Shown one piece after another: positions 7,692-20,107 of a stretch of 64,000 nucleotides of DNA (positions are counted from its first letter, which is position 1; each line of letters opens with the position of its first letter). The notes beneath the pieces were generated by a model, which was not told the DNA's origin, did no database searches, and saw only the letters and a list, made by a program, of their open reading frames with translations. The translations under genes and the position numbers were made by a program. Source of the DNA: Gammaproteobacteria bacterium (GTDB taxonomy: Bacteria > Pseudomonadota > Gammaproteobacteria > SURF-13). The stretch is taken from the NCBI GenBank assembly GCA_016195665.1, contig JACPZD010000040.1, positions 1 to 64,000 of the forward strand, written 5' to 3'.

Positions 7692-9657
7692 ATTCCAGTT
7701 TCATGGGAATAATAAACATCTGCATACCGCGCAGATGCAACCGCCGCTGCAATGCAAGTGCAGTCTGGTTGTGCAGCAGGCGCGTCAACCAGTTATCGTG
7801 CACGAACACCAGCTTGCTCGCGAAAAACATGCTGTTGGGAAATTCCTTGCCCACCTGTTCCGCGAGTTGCGTCAGCTGCTCGACTGGATCGGTGCCGTAG
7901 CTTTCGTAGGATACAGCCGCCCAGCCGCGACTGTGGCAGTAGTTGACGTGATGATTCAGCGCCGCCCGCACGACGTACTGAAGTGTTTCGAGTGTGTTCT
8001 GCCCCCTGTAGCTTTGCGAATCGACCTCACCCGCGCCGAGAAAAATAAAATTTTTGAAATGTCCCGGAAACAGGCGCTGCACCCACAGCAGTGTGTGCAT
8101 CGCGGCGCCGCGGCTATGACCTGACAGAAACACGGCCGTCGGTTGCTGCGGATCGAGCGGCGGAGGTTTTTCCACCGGCTCGATGGGCGCCGTCGCAAAC
8201 AGTTTATCGATCGCACGTAACTGTGTCCGCGTCTCTTCATAATGGCGCTTGATCACGAGGCAGATTCCAATCACCATGCTGGTGATCAACACCGTCGCCC
8301 AGCCGCCTTCGGTGAATTTTTCCACCACCATAACAAGCAACATGCCGCCCGTGACGGTAAGACCGAGCAGAGACAACGGCAGACGCCAGCGCCATTTTCT
8401 TTCATCGAAGCGGTGCTGCCACCAATAAACGCTCAGGCCCAGCAGCGACAAGGAAAAGGTCAGGAACACATTGATGCTGTAAAGCACTACCAGTGTCCCG
8501 ACGCTGCCCCCGCTCCATATCAATACCGCCAGCGCCGTGAGCCCCATGAGCAACACGCCGTTTTGCGTGACCAGACGGCCGGAGAGATGGAGGAATTGCC
8601 GCGGCACCCAGGAGTCCGCCGCCATATTGGCAAGCACCGCGGGGCCGCCGAGGAAGCCGGTGTTGGCGGCGACAAACAGCAGACCCGCCTCCAACGCCAT
8701 CACAATCAAAAGCAGCGCGTGGCTCACGTCCCAACCCTGCCATTGCAGGCCACTCAGGATGGAACCGAACGTCACGGCGTTGAGTGTCTGGCCGGCGACG
8801 GGTTTCGCGTCCCACAACAAATACAGCAGAATGATTCCTCCCGCGGTAAAGGCAAGTGATGTTGCCAGATAAAACATCGTCCAGCGCCCGGTGCGTACGC
8901 GCGGCTCGGCCAGCGTGTTGACGTTGTTTGACACTGCCTCGAGGCCGGTGTACGTACCGCCGCCCAGCGAGTAGGCGCGCAAAAACAATGCGACAACGAA
9001 TATCCAACCCGCCTGCTGGTTCAAATTCATTGTTTCCTGAATCGTGTCGGGGATGAGGCTGGGCAGGCGCTCGGCGTGAGCTAAAATCCCGTACACGATG
9101 AGCGCGGCATGCGTGAGCACAAAACCCAGAAAGATGGGCATCAACACCTTGATGGACTCCTTCATACCGCGGAGGTTAAGCACGATCAACAGCAGCGTAA
9201 GCGCGATGGCGGTTTCCAGTTTCCATGCCTGTGCCGAGAGCGGCAACAGACTGAACAGGGCGTCCACGCCGCTCGCAATCGAGATTGCAATGGTGAGTAC
9301 ATAGTCCACGATGAGCGCGGCGCCGGAGACCAGGCCGGTGTGTGGGCTGATGAGTTGCGTTGCCACCTTGTAACCGCCGCCGCCCGACGGAAACAGCTCG
9401 ATCACCTGGTTGTAGGCGAGCGATATGATGAACACCGTGAGTGCGGTAACGACGGCGAGATAAAGTCCGAGATGCGTATGCTCACCGAGGGCGAGGAAGC
9501 CGAGTTCCGGCCCGTAGGCGGAGGAGGAAAGTCCATCCGCGCCAAGCCCGACCCAGGCCAGGAAAGCCACCAGCAATATGTGCCGGCGCGTTCCGGGCTC
9601 GAGCGGATTACGCGGCGCCCCTACAAGCAGTTGGCGTATGCGGGAGAAACTCAACAT
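7690..9657 (-). CDS. APC-superfamily permease, KimA-like
   Basis: 655-residue inner-membrane protein. About 12 hydrophobic helices fill residues 25-480, starting with GLGADGLSSSAYGPE, a sequence close to the first helix of KimA-type potassium/proton symporters and related amino-acid permeases. The C-terminal 170 residues are soluble and begin TAVFLSGHSRGAAMHTLLWVQ, similar in placement to the regulatory cytoplasmic domain of KimA, which binds c-di-AMP in Gram-positives; no such ligand can be inferred here. The gene is convergent with the cytochrome-porin. Potassium or amino acid transport are the two leading possibilities. Confidence 0.75.
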   Translation of the reverse strand: MLSFSRIRQLLVGAPRNPLEPGTRRHILLVAFLAWVGLGADGLSSSAYGPELGFLALGEHTHLGLYLAVVTALTVFIISLAYNQVIELFPSGGGGYKVATQLISPHTGLVSGAALIVDYVLTIAISIASGVDALFSLLPLSAQAWKLETAIALTLLLIVLNLRGMKESIKVLMPIFLGFVLTHAALIVYGILAHAERLPSLIPDTIQETMNLNQQAGWIFVVALFLRAYSLGGGTYTGLEAVSNNVNTLAEPRVRTGRWTMFYLATSLAFTAGGIILLYLLWDAKPVAGQTLNAVTFGSILSGLQWQGWDVSHALLLIVMALEAGLLFVAANTGFLGGPAVLANMAADSWVPRQFLHLSGRLVTQNGVLLMGLTALAVLIWSGGSVGTLVVLYSINVFLTFSLSLLGLSVYWWQHRFDERKWRWRLPLSLLGLTVTGGMLLVMVVEKFTEGGWATVLITSMVIGICLVIKRHYEETRTQLRAIDKLFATAPIEPVEKPPPLDPQQPTAVFLSGHSRGAAMHTLLWVQRLFPGHFKNFIFLGAGEVDSQSYRGQNTLETLQYVVRAALNHHVNYCHSRGWAAVSYESYGTDPVEQLTQLAEQVGKEFPNSMFFASKLVFVHDNWLTRLLHNQTALALQRRLHLRGMQMFIIPMKLE

Positions 9658-9700
9658 GATTTGGTGAGAAATATCTTACGCCGGCATGACTGGCCAGCGC

Positions 9701-10324
9701 TCAAGCGTTCCCGCTCGACTCGGGCGGCCGGCGTTGAAAGCGGTACAGCGCAATCTCGCCCAGCAGATTGGGCAACAGCCGCATCCACCAATTGGTCCGG
9801 TGCGCCTGATCCACCACGGTGCGCTGCAATATGATGATGCCCTTTTTTGCGCACAGGCGCTCGAAATCCTTCAGTGTGCAGAGGTGGATATTCGGCGTGC
9901 TGTACCAGTCGTTGGGAAGATTGCGCGACACGGGCATGTGGCCGCCGAACAGGATCTGCAGGCGGTTCGGCCAGTAGCCGAAGTTGGGAAAGCTCACGAT
10001 GCCCTCGCGACCGACGCGCAGCATTTCGTCCAGCAAGCGCTCAGGGTAGAACACCGCCTGCAAGGTCTGCGACAGCACCACATAGTCGAACGAATCGGCG
10101 TCGAAATCGGACAGCCCGGCGTCGAGGTCGGTCTGGATCACGTTGACCCCGGACTCGATGCACTTCAGGATTTTGTCCTCGTCTATCTCCAGGCCGTAGC
10201 CGTTTACCCTGCGGCTGGCATGCAAATAGGCGAGCAGTGAGCCGTCGCCGCAGCCCAGGTCGAGCACGCGGCTGTCAGGCGCGATCCACTCGCTGATGAT
10301 CTCGAGATCGGGACGTAAGACCAT
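9701..10324 (-). CDS. metW: Methionine biosynthesis protein MetW
   Basis: 207-residue SAM-dependent methyltransferase-fold protein with the glycine-rich motif VLDLGCGDGSLLAYL near the N-terminus and the family-typical SFPNFGYWPNRLQILFGGHMPV segment. MetW works with MetX and is needed for its activity or for methionine synthesis in proteobacteria that acylate homoserine with MetX. Its ATG overlaps the metX stop (TGATG), which indicates translational coupling. Confidence 0.95.
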   Translation of the reverse strand: MVLRPDLEIISEWIAPDSRVLDLGCGDGSLLAYLHASRRVNGYGLEIDEDKILKCIESGVNVIQTDLDAGLSDFDADSFDYVVLSQTLQAVFYPERLLDEMLRVGREGIVSFPNFGYWPNRLQILFGGHMPVSRNLPNDWYSTPNIHLCTLKDFERLCAKKGIIILQRTVVDQAHRTNWWMRLLPNLLGEIALYRFQRRPPESSGNA

Positions 10325-11472
10325 CAGGCGCCGACCTCTTTGGCGATCCGGCCGAGATAGGCGTGCAGGATCGCCAGATAGCGCGGGTTAGGGATGAGAA
10401 AGGCATCGTGTCCCTCTTGCGAGGCGATCTCGGCATAGCTCACGTCGAGATCATTATCCTGCAAGGCGTGCACGATCTCGTGCGAGCGCGCGGGCGGGAA
10501 GCGCCAGTCGCTGGTGAACGCAAGCACCAGAAAACGCGCCGTCGCCCGCTTAAGCGCCGCCGAGAGGCTATGATCGAATTCCGCGGCGGGATCGAAGTAA
10601 TCGAGCGCCTTGGTCATCAGCAGATAGGTGTTGGCGTCGAAGCGCTCGACAAACGACTGCCCCTGGTAGCGCAGATAGCTCTCGACCTGGAACTCCACGT
10701 CGAAGCCGAAACTGAGTTTGCCCTCGCGCAGCTCGCGTCCGAATTTGGCGCGCATCGCATCATCGGAGAGATAGGTGATATGACCCAACATGCGGGCGAG
10801 CATCAGTCCGCGGCGCGGCACTACACCCTGTTCATAGTAATGCCCCGCGTGAAAGTCTGGATCGGACATGATGGCTTGGCGCGCGATCTCGTTGAAGGCG
10901 ATATTTTGGGCGGACAATTTGGGCGCCGCGGCAATCACAATCGCATGGCGCAGGCCGTCGGGATAATCCATCGCCCACTGCAGGGCCTGCATCCCGCCGA
11001 GGCTGCCGCCGATGATCGCCGCCCACTGTTTGATTCCCAATGCTGCGCCGAGGCGCGCCTGACTGTTCACCCAGTCGCGCACCGTGATGATGGGGAAGTC
11101 CGGGCCGTAAGGCTTGCCGGTGGCCGGATTAACGGTGGTCGGGCCGGTGGAGCCCTTGCAGCCACCGAGATTATTGGGAGAGACCACAAAGAAGCGGCGC
11201 GTGTCGAAGGGTTTCCCCGGGCCGATGCAACTGTCCCACCAGCCCGGTTTTTTGTCCGCCATGCTGTGGAAGCCTGCCGCATGGTGATCGCCGGAGAGCG
11301 CGTGGCAGATGAGAATCGCGTTGCTGCGTGAGGCGTTCAGCTCGCCGTAGGTCTCATAGATCAGTTCGTAGTTGTCGAGCGTGCGCCCGCAGTCGAGCGC
11401 CAGCGGTTCATCAAAGCGCAGCGTTTTCGGCGTGACCAGTCCGGCCGAATCGGCCGGAATCGTAATGGGCAT
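10324..11472 (-). CDS. metX: Homoserine O-acyltransferase
   Basis: 382-residue alpha/beta-hydrolase-fold enzyme that activates homoserine by acyl transfer (acetyl-CoA or succinyl-CoA) in methionine synthesis. Nucleophile elbow [12 protein letters not shown] near residue 145, oxyanion region [12 protein letters not shown], and catalytic His in [11 protein letters not shown] close to the C-terminus are visible. Acetyl or succinyl specificity cannot be called with confidence. It is the first gene of a metX-metW operon divergent from the ubiquinone hydroxylase. No SAM riboswitch was recognised in the 127-bp spacer. Confidence 0.95.
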   Translation of the reverse strand: MPITIPADSAGLVTPKTLRFDEPLALDCGRTLDNYELIYETYGELNASRSNAILICHALSGDHHAAGFHSMADKKPGWWDSCIGPGKPFDTRRFFVVSPNNLGGCKGSTGPTTVNPATGKPYGPDFPIITVRDWVNSQARLGAALGIKQWAAIIGGSLGGMQALQWAMDYPDGLRHAIVIAAAPKLSAQNIAFNEIARQAIMSDPDFHAGHYYEQGVVPRRGLMLARMLGHITYLSDDAMRAKFGRELREGKLSFGFDVEFQVESYLRYQGQSFVERFDANTYLLMTKALDYFDPAAEFDHSLSAALKRATARFLVLAFTSDWRFPPARSHEIVHALQDNDLDVSYAEIASQEGHDAFLIPNPRYLAILHAYLGRIAKEVGA

Positions 11473-11599
11473 CTCAGCGTAACGGTCTATTGTCCAAGTG
11501 GCCGCTCAGTCTAATGACTACTGCATAACAGCGCAACAGGCGTGGAAATACGCCTTGACCTGATGCGCGTAACATAAGACATTACGCCTGAGCATTGCT

Positions 11600-12859
11600 A
11601 TGAATCAAACTGAAAACATTTATGATGTAGCCATCGCCGGCGGCGGCATCGTCGGGGCGACGCTGGCCTGCGCGCTGAGTGGCGGCGGCATGCGTGTGGC
11701 GGTGATCGAGGCCAAACAGCCCGAGGCCTCTACTGAACGGATAGACCCTCGCGTCAGCGCCATCAGCCGCGGCTCGGTGCGGATTCTTGAGTCGCTGGGC
11801 GTGTGGCGGGCCATGACCGCGCAGCGCGTGAGCCCGTTTCGCGAGATGCAGGTGTGGGATGCCAGCGGCTCTGGCAACATCCACTTCGACAGCGCCGATA
11901 CCGGCATGGATACGCTGGGTTATATCGTCGGAAACAGTGTGATTCTGGTGGCGCTATGGGAGAAGCTGCACAATTCCACGGCAATAGATATGTACTGTCC
12001 CGCGCGGATCGCCACCGCAACCTGGCGGGGGGAGCGCGTCACGCTGACGCTCGATGACGGGCGGCTACTTGACGCCAGGCTGCTCATCGGCGCCGACGGG
12101 ACGGATTCGACGGGACGGCGTCTTGCGGACATCACGACGCGCGGCTGGGATTACCATCAAACCGCCCTGGTGGCGACGGTGCGCACGTCGCACCCCCATC
12201 ACGAGACCGCCTGGCAGCGCTTTTTGCCGGGCGGCCCGCTGGCCTTTCTGCCGCTTGCCGATGGCTCATCGTCCATTGTCTGGACGCTTCCCACCGAGCA
12301 GGCCGCACGCTTGCTCACTCTGAGCGACGACGCCTTTGTAAACGAATTGCAGAAGGCTCTGGGTGTTCCGCCCGTGCACGGTTATCAGGGCTTGGGGCTG
12401 GGCAAGATACTCGAGGCCGGGCCTCGGCTCAGTTTTCCGCTCCGGCTCATCCATGCCGACCAGTATGTCAAGGAGCGCCTCGCGCTCATCGGCGACGCCG
12501 CCCACACCATTCATCCGCTCGCGGGCCAAGGCGTCAATCTGGGTATCAGCGACGCGGCGGCGCTGGCCGAGGTGTTGGGCGAGGCCCGCTCTCAAGGCAA
12601 AGACATCGGCGCGCTCAGGGTGTTGCGCCGCTATGAGCGCTGGCGTAAGGGTGATAATCTCATCATGATCGCGGCGCTGGAGGGGATTAAACGACTGTTT
12701 GCGGCCAACCTGCCCCCGCTGCGCTGGGCGCGCAGCCAGGGGCTTGCCCTCACGGACCGCGCCTGGCCTGTGAAGAATATGATCATGCGCCTCGCCATGG
12801 GCATGGCGGGGGATTTACCCAAGCGGGCGCGGAGCGGTCTGAATGAGACGATGTGCTAA
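11600..12859 (+). CDS. UbiH/UbiF/COQ6-family FAD monooxygenase
   Basis: 419-residue class A flavoprotein hydroxylase expected to hydroxylate the aromatic ring of a ubiquinone precursor. It shows the N-terminal dinucleotide motif IAGGGIVGATLACAL, the DPRVSAISRGSVRILESLGVW family segment, the middle LIGADGTDSTGR motif (DG motif) and the FAD-ribityl motif GDAAHTIHPLAGQGVNLGI. Which ring carbon it oxidises (UbiI, UbiH, UbiF or broad-specificity UbiM role) cannot be settled from sequence alone. It stands apart from other ubi genes; ubiD is 40 kb away. Confidence 0.9.
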   Translation: MNQTENIYDVAIAGGGIVGATLACALSGGGMRVAVIEAKQPEASTERIDPRVSAISRGSVRILESLGVWRAMTAQRVSPFREMQVWDASGSGNIHFDSADTGMDTLGYIVGNSVILVALWEKLHNSTAIDMYCPARIATATWRGERVTLTLDDGRLLDARLLIGADGTDSTGRRLADITTRGWDYHQTALVATVRTSHPHHETAWQRFLPGGPLAFLPLADGSSSIVWTLPTEQAARLLTLSDDAFVNELQKALGVPPVHGYQGLGLGKILEAGPRLSFPLRLIHADQYVKERLALIGDAAHTIHPLAGQGVNLGISDAAALAEVLGEARSQGKDIGALRVLRRYERWRKGDNLIMIAALEGIKRLFAANLPPLRWARSQGLALTDRAWPVKNMIMRLAMGMAGDLPKRARSGLNETMC

Positions 12860-12880
12860 TGGCCTGCTTTGTGCAGACTA

Positions 12881-13024
12881 AGAGCTTATCCACAAATAAT
12901 TTACCGCAGAGGACGCAGAGGAATACCTTCAAGAAGGGTTTGTTTCTCCTCCGCGCCCTCCGTGGTGAAGCCTTTTCATCGCAAGGGAGACACAGGGGAG
13001 CTATTTATGGATATGCTCTAAGGC
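12881..13024 (+). repeat. 140-bp dispersed repeat, copy R1
   Basis: Begins near AGAGCTTATCCA and ends near GGATATGCTCTAAGG, with internal CCGCAGAGGACGCAGAGG and its inverted partner CCGCGCCCTCCGTGG. A closely similar copy (R2) occurs in opposite orientation at 19912-20055. Shorter relatives lie near 22497, 43603 and 50478. Confidence 0.85.
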
Positions 13025-13046
13025 TATCGCGGTATACTAGAACAAT

Positions 13047-13128
13047 GCGAAAGTGGCGAAATCGGTAGACGCGCTGGTTTTAGGTGCCAGTGGGGCAACC
13101 CGTGAGAGTTCGAGTCTCTCCTTTCGCA
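13047..13128 (+). tRNA. tRNA-Leu (anticodon UAG)
   Basis: Acceptor GCGAAAG pairs with CTTTCGC, the anticodon stem-loop is CTGGT-TTTAGGT-GCCAG, and there is a long variable arm and a T-arm GAGAGTTCGAGTCTCTC. The 3' CCA is not encoded. A TATACT box ends 9 bases upstream of the 5' end. Confidence 0.95.
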
Positions 13129-13189
13129 CACTGACACCTTAAAAAAACCTGTCCGCCACCCAATATTGATGACAATGAGGTAGTAAGCG

Positions 13190-14509
13190 ATGCACGTTTC
13201 AGTTGAAGCCACAAAAGGTCTTGAGCGTTCTATCACGGTCGAGGTGCCCGAAGAACATATTGCGCAAGAGGTCCAGAAGCGCCTCAAGTCGCTGGCCGGC
13301 CGGGTCAAGCTGGACGGTTTTCGCCCCGGCAAGGTGCCGCTGCAGGTGGTGGAGCAGCGTTTCAAGGGTCAGGTGCGCGAGGAGGTGGTGCGGGATACCC
13401 TCCGCAGCAGCTTCGAGGAGGCCGTTGCCAAGGAAAACCTGCGTCCGGCGGGCGGTACCGACATCAAGAGCGTTGAAGGGCAACCCGGCCGGGGTCTGAG
13501 CTATAAGGCCACCTTCGAGGTCTACCCTGAGATCAATCTCGCCTCCTTCGAAGGGTTCAAGGTCACCAAGCCCGAGGCGGCGATTACCGAGCAGGACGTG
13601 GACAAGATGCTCGAGACCCTGCGCAAGCAGCGCCAGGGCTGGCAACCCGCCGATCGGGAGGCGCGTGACGGAGACCAGCTACAGGTCAGCTTCACGCTGC
13701 TGAACGAGGAGGGCGAGCAGGTCGGCCCCGACAGCCAGACCAGCGTGGTGCTCGGCGCCAGCATACTGGGCAAGGACATCGAAGCAAAGCTGCTGGGCCT
13801 GAAAGCAGGGTCTGATGTGGTTATCGAGAAAACCGCTCCCGCTAATCATCCCGACCCGGCGCGCGCCAGCAAAACGGAGCGCTATCGCATCAAGCTGATC
13901 TCGCTGTTTGAGCCGATCCTGCCGGAATTAGATGAGGCCTTTATCCGCGACTTCGGCATAGAGTCCGGTTCGCTCGACGAATTGCGTGTCGAGGTGCGAG
14001 CCAACATGCAGCGCGAACTGATTCAGGCCGTCAAAGATAAAATAAAACAGCAGGTGATAGACTGGCTCTATGAGGCCCACCCGATTGAGATCCCCAGGGC
14101 CCTGATTGAGAACGAGGCGGCCACTCTGCTCAATAGCGAACGCAATAAACGCGGTCTGCCGCCCGCTGCGGCAGAAGATATTGCCGCACAACGTGCGGCC
14201 TACGAATCCCAGGCCAGGCACAGGGTGGCCCTGGGTCTGCTGCTCGCCGAGATCATCAGGAACAACGGTATCAAGGTGGACCCCGCCCAGGTGCGCGCCA
14301 GTATCGAGGCCGTCGCGGCGACCTACGAGGATCCCCAGGAGGTCATACAATGGTATTATGGTACACCTCAGCGCTTGAATCAGATCGAGTCGCTGGTGCT
14401 GGAGGATCAGGTTGTGGAATGGCTGCTCAAGCACGCCGAGGTGGCCACGGTCGCCTCCAGCTTTGATGCGATAATTCACCCTGAACTGCCGGGCACAAGC
14501 AGGCTCTAA
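13190..14509 (+). CDS. tig: Trigger factor
   Basis: 439-residue ribosome-associated chaperone and prolyl isomerase. The N-terminal ribosome-binding domain has the signature [17 protein letters not shown] (about 43-59). The FKBP-like domain spans about 155-245 and the helical chaperone arms follow, including [20 protein letters not shown]. It is first in the gammaproteobacterial order tig-clpP-clpX-lon-hupB. It handles nascent chains while the following protease genes remove failures. Confidence 0.98.
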   Translation: MHVSVEATKGLERSITVEVPEEHIAQEVQKRLKSLAGRVKLDGFRPGKVPLQVVEQRFKGQVREEVVRDTLRSSFEEAVAKENLRPAGGTDIKSVEGQPGRGLSYKATFEVYPEINLASFEGFKVTKPEAAITEQDVDKMLETLRKQRQGWQPADREARDGDQLQVSFTLLNEEGEQVGPDSQTSVVLGASILGKDIEAKLLGLKAGSDVVIEKTAPANHPDPARASKTERYRIKLISLFEPILPELDEAFIRDFGIESGSLDELRVEVRANMQRELIQAVKDKIKQQVIDWLYEAHPIEIPRALIENEAATLLNSERNKRGLPPAAAEDIAAQRAAYESQARHRVALGLLLAEIIRNNGIKVDPAQVRASIEAVAATYEDPQEVIQWYYGTPQRLNQIESLVLEDQVVEWLLKHAEVATVASSFDAIIHPELPGTSRL

Positions 14510-14528
14510 CGCTAAAGGACGTAAAACG

Positions 14529-15170
14529 ATGACCGATACCAGGAATATGGGAGGCGCCGTCAACACCACCAGTCTCAATCTGGTGCCCATGGTGGTGGAG
14601 CAATCCGCCCGTGGCGAACGCGCCTACGACATCTACTCCCGCCTGCTCAAGGAGCGGGTGATCTTCATCGTGGGCCAGGTTGAAGACCACATGGCCAATC
14701 TGATCGTCGCCCAGCTCCTGTTTCTCGAGTCGGAGAACCCGGACAAGGACATTCACCTTTATATCAATTCACCGGGAGGCTCGGTGAGCGCCGGCATGGC
14801 GATCTACGACACCATGCAATTCATCAAGCCCGATGTCAGCACCATGTGCATCGGGCAGGCCGCCAGCATGGGTGCGCTGCTGCTTACGGGCGGCACGGCG
14901 GGCAAGCGCTATTGCCTGCCGCACTCCCGGATCATGATTCATCAACCGCTGGGAGGCTTTCAGGGCCAGGCCACGGATATTGACATCCATGCCCGTGAGA
15001 TATTATTAGTAAGAGAACGCCTCAACAGGATTCTGGCGAAGCACACCGGTCAGACGATAGAACGGATACGCGTAGACACCGACCGCGATAATTTCATGAC
15101 CGCAGAGGGCGCCAAGGAGTATGGCCTGATTGATGCCGTATTGACTGAACGGCAGGTCAAAAGCGCATAG
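14529..15170 (+). CDS. clpP: ATP-dependent Clp protease proteolytic subunit
   Basis: 213-residue serine peptidase that forms the double-heptamer chamber. The catalytic serine lies in [11 protein letters not shown], histidine in [12 protein letters not shown], and aspartate follows in the [19 protein letters not shown] region. The hydrophobic-pocket segment [20 protein letters not shown] is intact. It lies 19 bases after tig and 145 bases before its ATPase partner clpX. Confidence 0.98.
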   Translation: MTDTRNMGGAVNTTSLNLVPMVVEQSARGERAYDIYSRLLKERVIFIVGQVEDHMANLIVAQLLFLESENPDKDIHLYINSPGGSVSAGMAIYDTMQFIKPDVSTMCIGQAASMGALLLTGGTAGKRYCLPHSRIMIHQPLGGFQGQATDIDIHAREILLVRERLNRILAKHTGQTIERIRVDTDRDNFMTAEGAKEYGLIDAVLTERQVKSA

Positions 15171-15242
15171 CAGGATTGTGCGCCAAGTAGCAATTTTATA
15201 GTTACTAAGCAGTTCATTTAAGGCGATACTCTCCTATACGTT

Positions 15243-15266
15243 CCCTCCCCCTGTTCAGGGGGAGGG
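15243..15266. repeat. CCCTCCCCCT palindrome between clpP and clpX
   Basis: Inverted repeat CCCTCCCCCTG-TTC-AGGGGGAGGG. Related C-rich palindromes are at about 38052-38090 and 38130-38152, and this is a common class of dispersed hairpin in proteobacteria. No T-run follows, so a terminator role is doubtful. Confidence 0.7.
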
Positions 15267-15315
15267 ACAGGGTGGGGGTAAGTAAAACAGGGTTATAGGC
15301 GAAGACGAAACAGCT

Positions 15316-16617
15316 ATGATAGACGACAAGCACAGCGGCGGTGAAGGCAGCGATAAGCTGCTGTATTGCTCATTCTGCGGCAAGAGCCAGCATGAAGTCC
15401 GTAAGCTCATCGCCGGTCCGTCGGTGTTTGTCTGCGACGAGTGCGTCGAGCTTTGCAACGACATCATCCGTGAAGAGGTGCAGGAAAAGTTTGCCGCCAA
15501 TCGCGGCAACAAGCTGCCCACGCCTCATGAGATCAAACAGATACTGGATGAGTACGTCATCGGCCAGACCCGAGCCAAGAAGATCCTCGCGGTGGCGGTG
15601 TACAACCACTACAAACGCCTGGAATCCGCGCAAAAGAAAGACGACATCGAGATTTCCAAGAGCAATATCCTGCTGATCGGTCCCACCGGTTCGGGCAAGA
15701 CCCTGCTCGCCGAGACCCTCGCGCGCCTGCTCAACGTGCCCTTCACCATCGCCGACGCCACCACGTTGACCGAGGCGGGCTATGTCGGCGAAGACGTGGA
15801 GAACATCATCCAGAAGCTGTTGCAGAAGGCCGAATACGACGTCGAGAAGGCGCAGACCGGCATTGTCTACATAGACGAGATAGACAAGATCTCGCGCAAA
15901 TCGGACAACCCCTCGATTACCCGCGACGTATCGGGCGAAGGCGTGCAGCAGGCCCTGCTCAAGCTGATCGAGGGCACCATCGCCTCGGTGCCTCCGCAGG
16001 GCGGCCGCAAGCATCCCCAGCAGGAGTTCCTGCAGGTCAACACGCGCAACATCCTGTTCATCTGCGGCGGCGCGTTTTCCGGTCTCGATAAGGTGATCCG
16101 CGACCGTTCGGAGAAGGGCGGCATCGGCTTTTCCGCCGAACTCAAGACCAAAAGCGATAAGCGCGGCGCCAACAAGATCCTGCACAGCGTGGAGCCGGAA
16201 GATCTCATCAAATACGGCCTCATCCCCGAATTCGTCGGCCGCCTGCCGGTGGTGGCGGTGCTCGATGAACTCGATGAGGATGCGCTGATGCGCATCCTCA
16301 TCGAGCCACGCAACGCCATCACCAAGCAGTTCCGCAAACTGTTTGAAATGGAAGGCACCGACATCGAGTTCCGCGATGACGCCTTGCGCGCCGTGGCTAC
16401 CAAGGCCATGGAGCGTAAAACCGGTGCCCGCGGGCTGCGATCCATCCTGGAGAAGGTGCTGCTCGACACCATGTTCGATCTGCCTTCGCTCGGCAAGGTC
16501 AGCAAGGTGGTGGTGGACGCGGGCGTCATCAACGGCCAGTCCGAGCCCTTGATGATTATTGATGGCGCGGGCGGCGATCAGCAGCGGACGGCGACACATC
16601 AAAACAAACCCGCTTGA
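15316..16617 (+). CDS. clpX: Clp protease ATP-binding subunit ClpX
   Basis: 433-residue AAA+ unfoldase. The N-terminal four-cysteine zinc domain runs from CSFCGKS to VCDECVELC (about 16-39), Walker A is GPTGSGKT, Walker [11 protein letters not shown], and the pore-loop and ClpP-docking IGF-type region ([10 protein letters not shown]) are present. It recognises tagged substrates and feeds ClpP. The stop codon overlaps the -35 element of the predicted heat-shock promoter for lon. Confidence 0.98.
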   Translation: MIDDKHSGGEGSDKLLYCSFCGKSQHEVRKLIAGPSVFVCDECVELCNDIIREEVQEKFAANRGNKLPTPHEIKQILDEYVIGQTRAKKILAVAVYNHYKRLESAQKKDDIEISKSNILLIGPTGSGKTLLAETLARLLNVPFTIADATTLTEAGYVGEDVENIIQKLLQKAEYDVEKAQTGIVYIDEIDKISRKSDNPSITRDVSGEGVQQALLKLIEGTIASVPPQGGRKHPQQEFLQVNTRNILFICGGAFSGLDKVIRDRSEKGGIGFSAELKTKSDKRGANKILHSVEPEDLIKYGLIPEFVGRLPVVAVLDELDEDALMRILIEPRNAITKQFRKLFEMEGTDIEFRDDALRAVATKAMERKTGARGLRSILEKVLLDTMFDLPSLGKVSKVVVDAGVINGQSEPLMIIDGAGGDQQRTATHQNKPA

Positions 16618-16641
16618 TTTAGGCATCAATAGGCCCCATCT
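16613..16641 (+). promoter_or_regulatory. Sigma32-like heat-shock promoter for lon
   Basis: CTTGAT at 16613-16618 and CCCCATCT at 16634-16641, separated by 15 bases, closely match the RpoH consensus CTTGAA-N13-17-CCCCATNT. It is 99 bases before the lon ATG and lon is a classical RpoH target. Confidence 0.75.
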
Positions 16642-16739
16642 CGGTCTAAAGAGTTGTTGTTAACTGCCGTTAATGGCTAGAGAGCTTCCGAATTTGGAAG
16701 CCTCTGCGAGCAGTCCGACCTAACCCAAAGGGCCCCTAC

Positions 16740-19181
<2,442 letters not shown>

Positions 19182-19221
19182 GATCTAACACACTCATCTG
19201 CAAAGGAAATTCTTTTTTTGT

Positions 19222-19255
19222 CCAACGCTGCGCGAGGCGTCTCGCGCAGCGTTGG
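19222..19255. repeat. 15-bp perfect palindrome downstream of lon
   Basis: CCAACGCTGCGCGAG and its exact inverted copy, separated by GCGT. The T-run (19212-19219) lies before the hairpin on the plus strand and none follows it, so this is not a standard terminator. It may stabilise the lon mRNA 3' end or bind a protein. Confidence 0.8.
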
Positions 19256-19323
19256 CGTAACATTACCGTTGCGAATATTCTCAGCCAAGCTTATCGAAGT
19301 TCATAACATCTTCTCTCATTGGC

Positions 19324-19353
19324 TTGACACGGCTTTCGCGCAGTTGGTATAAA
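19324..19353 (+). promoter_or_regulatory. Sigma70 promoter for hupB
   Basis: TTGACA (19324-19329), an 18-bp spacer and TATAAA (19348-19353), nearly consensus. The expected start point is about 60 bases before the hupB GTG. Confidence 0.8.
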
Positions 19354-19421
19354 GTCCATTAGTAATGCGCAGTACACTACCCAACGTTTATCCTGACCTA
19401 CTAAAGAGGGGAGTTATAAAA

Positions 19422-19694
19422 GTGAATAAAGCCGAACTCATAGATGCAGTAGCCGCCTCAGCCGATATCTCCAAAGCAGACTCCAGCCGCGCCTTGGACG
19501 CCGTCATTGCAGCGATCGGTAAGGCCCTCAAGAAGGGCGACCAAGTCACGCTGGTGGGCTTTGGGACCTTCCTGGTGCGCAAGCGCGCAGCGCGTACCGG
19601 ACGCAATCCCCGCACCGGGGACGCAATCAAGATCAAGGCCTCCAAAGTACCCGCCTTCAAGGCTGGTAAAGCACTCAAGGATACCGTAAACTGA
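19422..19694 (+). CDS. hupB: DNA-binding protein HU
   Basis: The GTG at 19422, after AGAGGGGAG, gives the normal 90-residue HU protein starting [11 protein letters not shown]. The DNA-bending arm has the signature [18 protein letters not shown] and the C-terminus [16 protein letters not shown]. An in-frame upstream ATG would add 19 non-conserved residues and is rejected. It has its own strong promoter and is followed by two tRNA genes. Confidence 0.97.
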   Translation: MNKAELIDAVAASADISKADSSRALDAVIAAIGKALKKGDQVTLVGFGTFLVRKRAARTGRNPRTGDAIKIKASKVPAFKAGKALKDTVN

Positions 19695-19705
19695 TCGGCT
19701 TCCTT

Positions 19706-19781
19706 GGGTGCTTAGCTCAGCTGGTAGAGCGTCGCCTTTACACGGCGAATGTCGGGGGTTCGATCCCCTCAGCACCCACCA
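19706..19781 (+). tRNA. tRNA-Val (anticodon UAC)
   Basis: Acceptor GGGTGCT pairs with AGCACCC; anticodon loop TTTACAC within CGCC/GGCG; T-arm GGGGGTTCGATCCCCTC; CCA is encoded. Confidence 0.96.
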
Positions 19782-19787
19782 GCATGA

Positions 19788-19864
19788 GGAGTGGTAGTTC
19801 AGCTGGTTAGAATACCTGCCTGTCACGCAGGGGGTCGCGGGTTCGAGTCCCGTCCACTCCGCCA
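19788..19864 (+). tRNA. tRNA-Asp (anticodon GUC)
   Basis: Acceptor GGAGTGG pairs with CCACTCC, anticodon loop CTGTCAC within CCTGC/GCAGG, discriminator G and encoded CCA. It lies 6 bases after tRNA-Val and is surely co-transcribed. Confidence 0.96.
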
Positions 19865-19879
19865 CTATGGTTGTCATGA

Positions 19880-19906
19880 GGGCGCTCCGTCAGGTGCGCC
19901 CTTTTT
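19880..19906 (+). terminator. Intrinsic terminator after the tRNA pair
   Basis: GGGCGC and GCGCCC stem with a 10-base loop, followed by TTTTT. Confidence 0.8.
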
Positions 19907-19911
19907 ATTAA

Positions 19912-20055
19912 GGGCTTAGAGCATATCCATAAATAGTTCCCCTGCGTCCCCCGAGATAAAAAGGCTTCACCGCGGAGGGCGCGGAGAAGAAACAAACCTT
20001 TCTTGAGGGCATTCCTCTGCGTCCTCCGCGGTAAATTATTTATGGATACGTTCTT
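19912..20055 (-). repeat. 140-bp dispersed repeat, copy R2 (inverted)
   Basis: Reverse-oriented near copy of the repeat at 12881-13024, with most differences being single substitutions. Together they bracket tRNA-Leu to tRNA-Asp. Confidence 0.85.
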
Positions 20056-20107
20056 GGTCAAAATACTCTGCTGCACAGGGAAGAGCGCAGCGAAGGGTTC
20101 TGCGAAT

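Noticed and set aside
11473-11599. SAM riboswitch in front of metX
   Set aside because: No S-box-like or SAM-II-like pairing could be found in the 127-base spacer.
15370-16629. 419-codon open frame opposite clpX
   Set aside because: It mirrors a strongly conserved gene and has the composition of an antisense frame.
19212-19255. Terminator for lon
   Set aside because: The T-run precedes the hairpin on the plus strand and no T-run follows.
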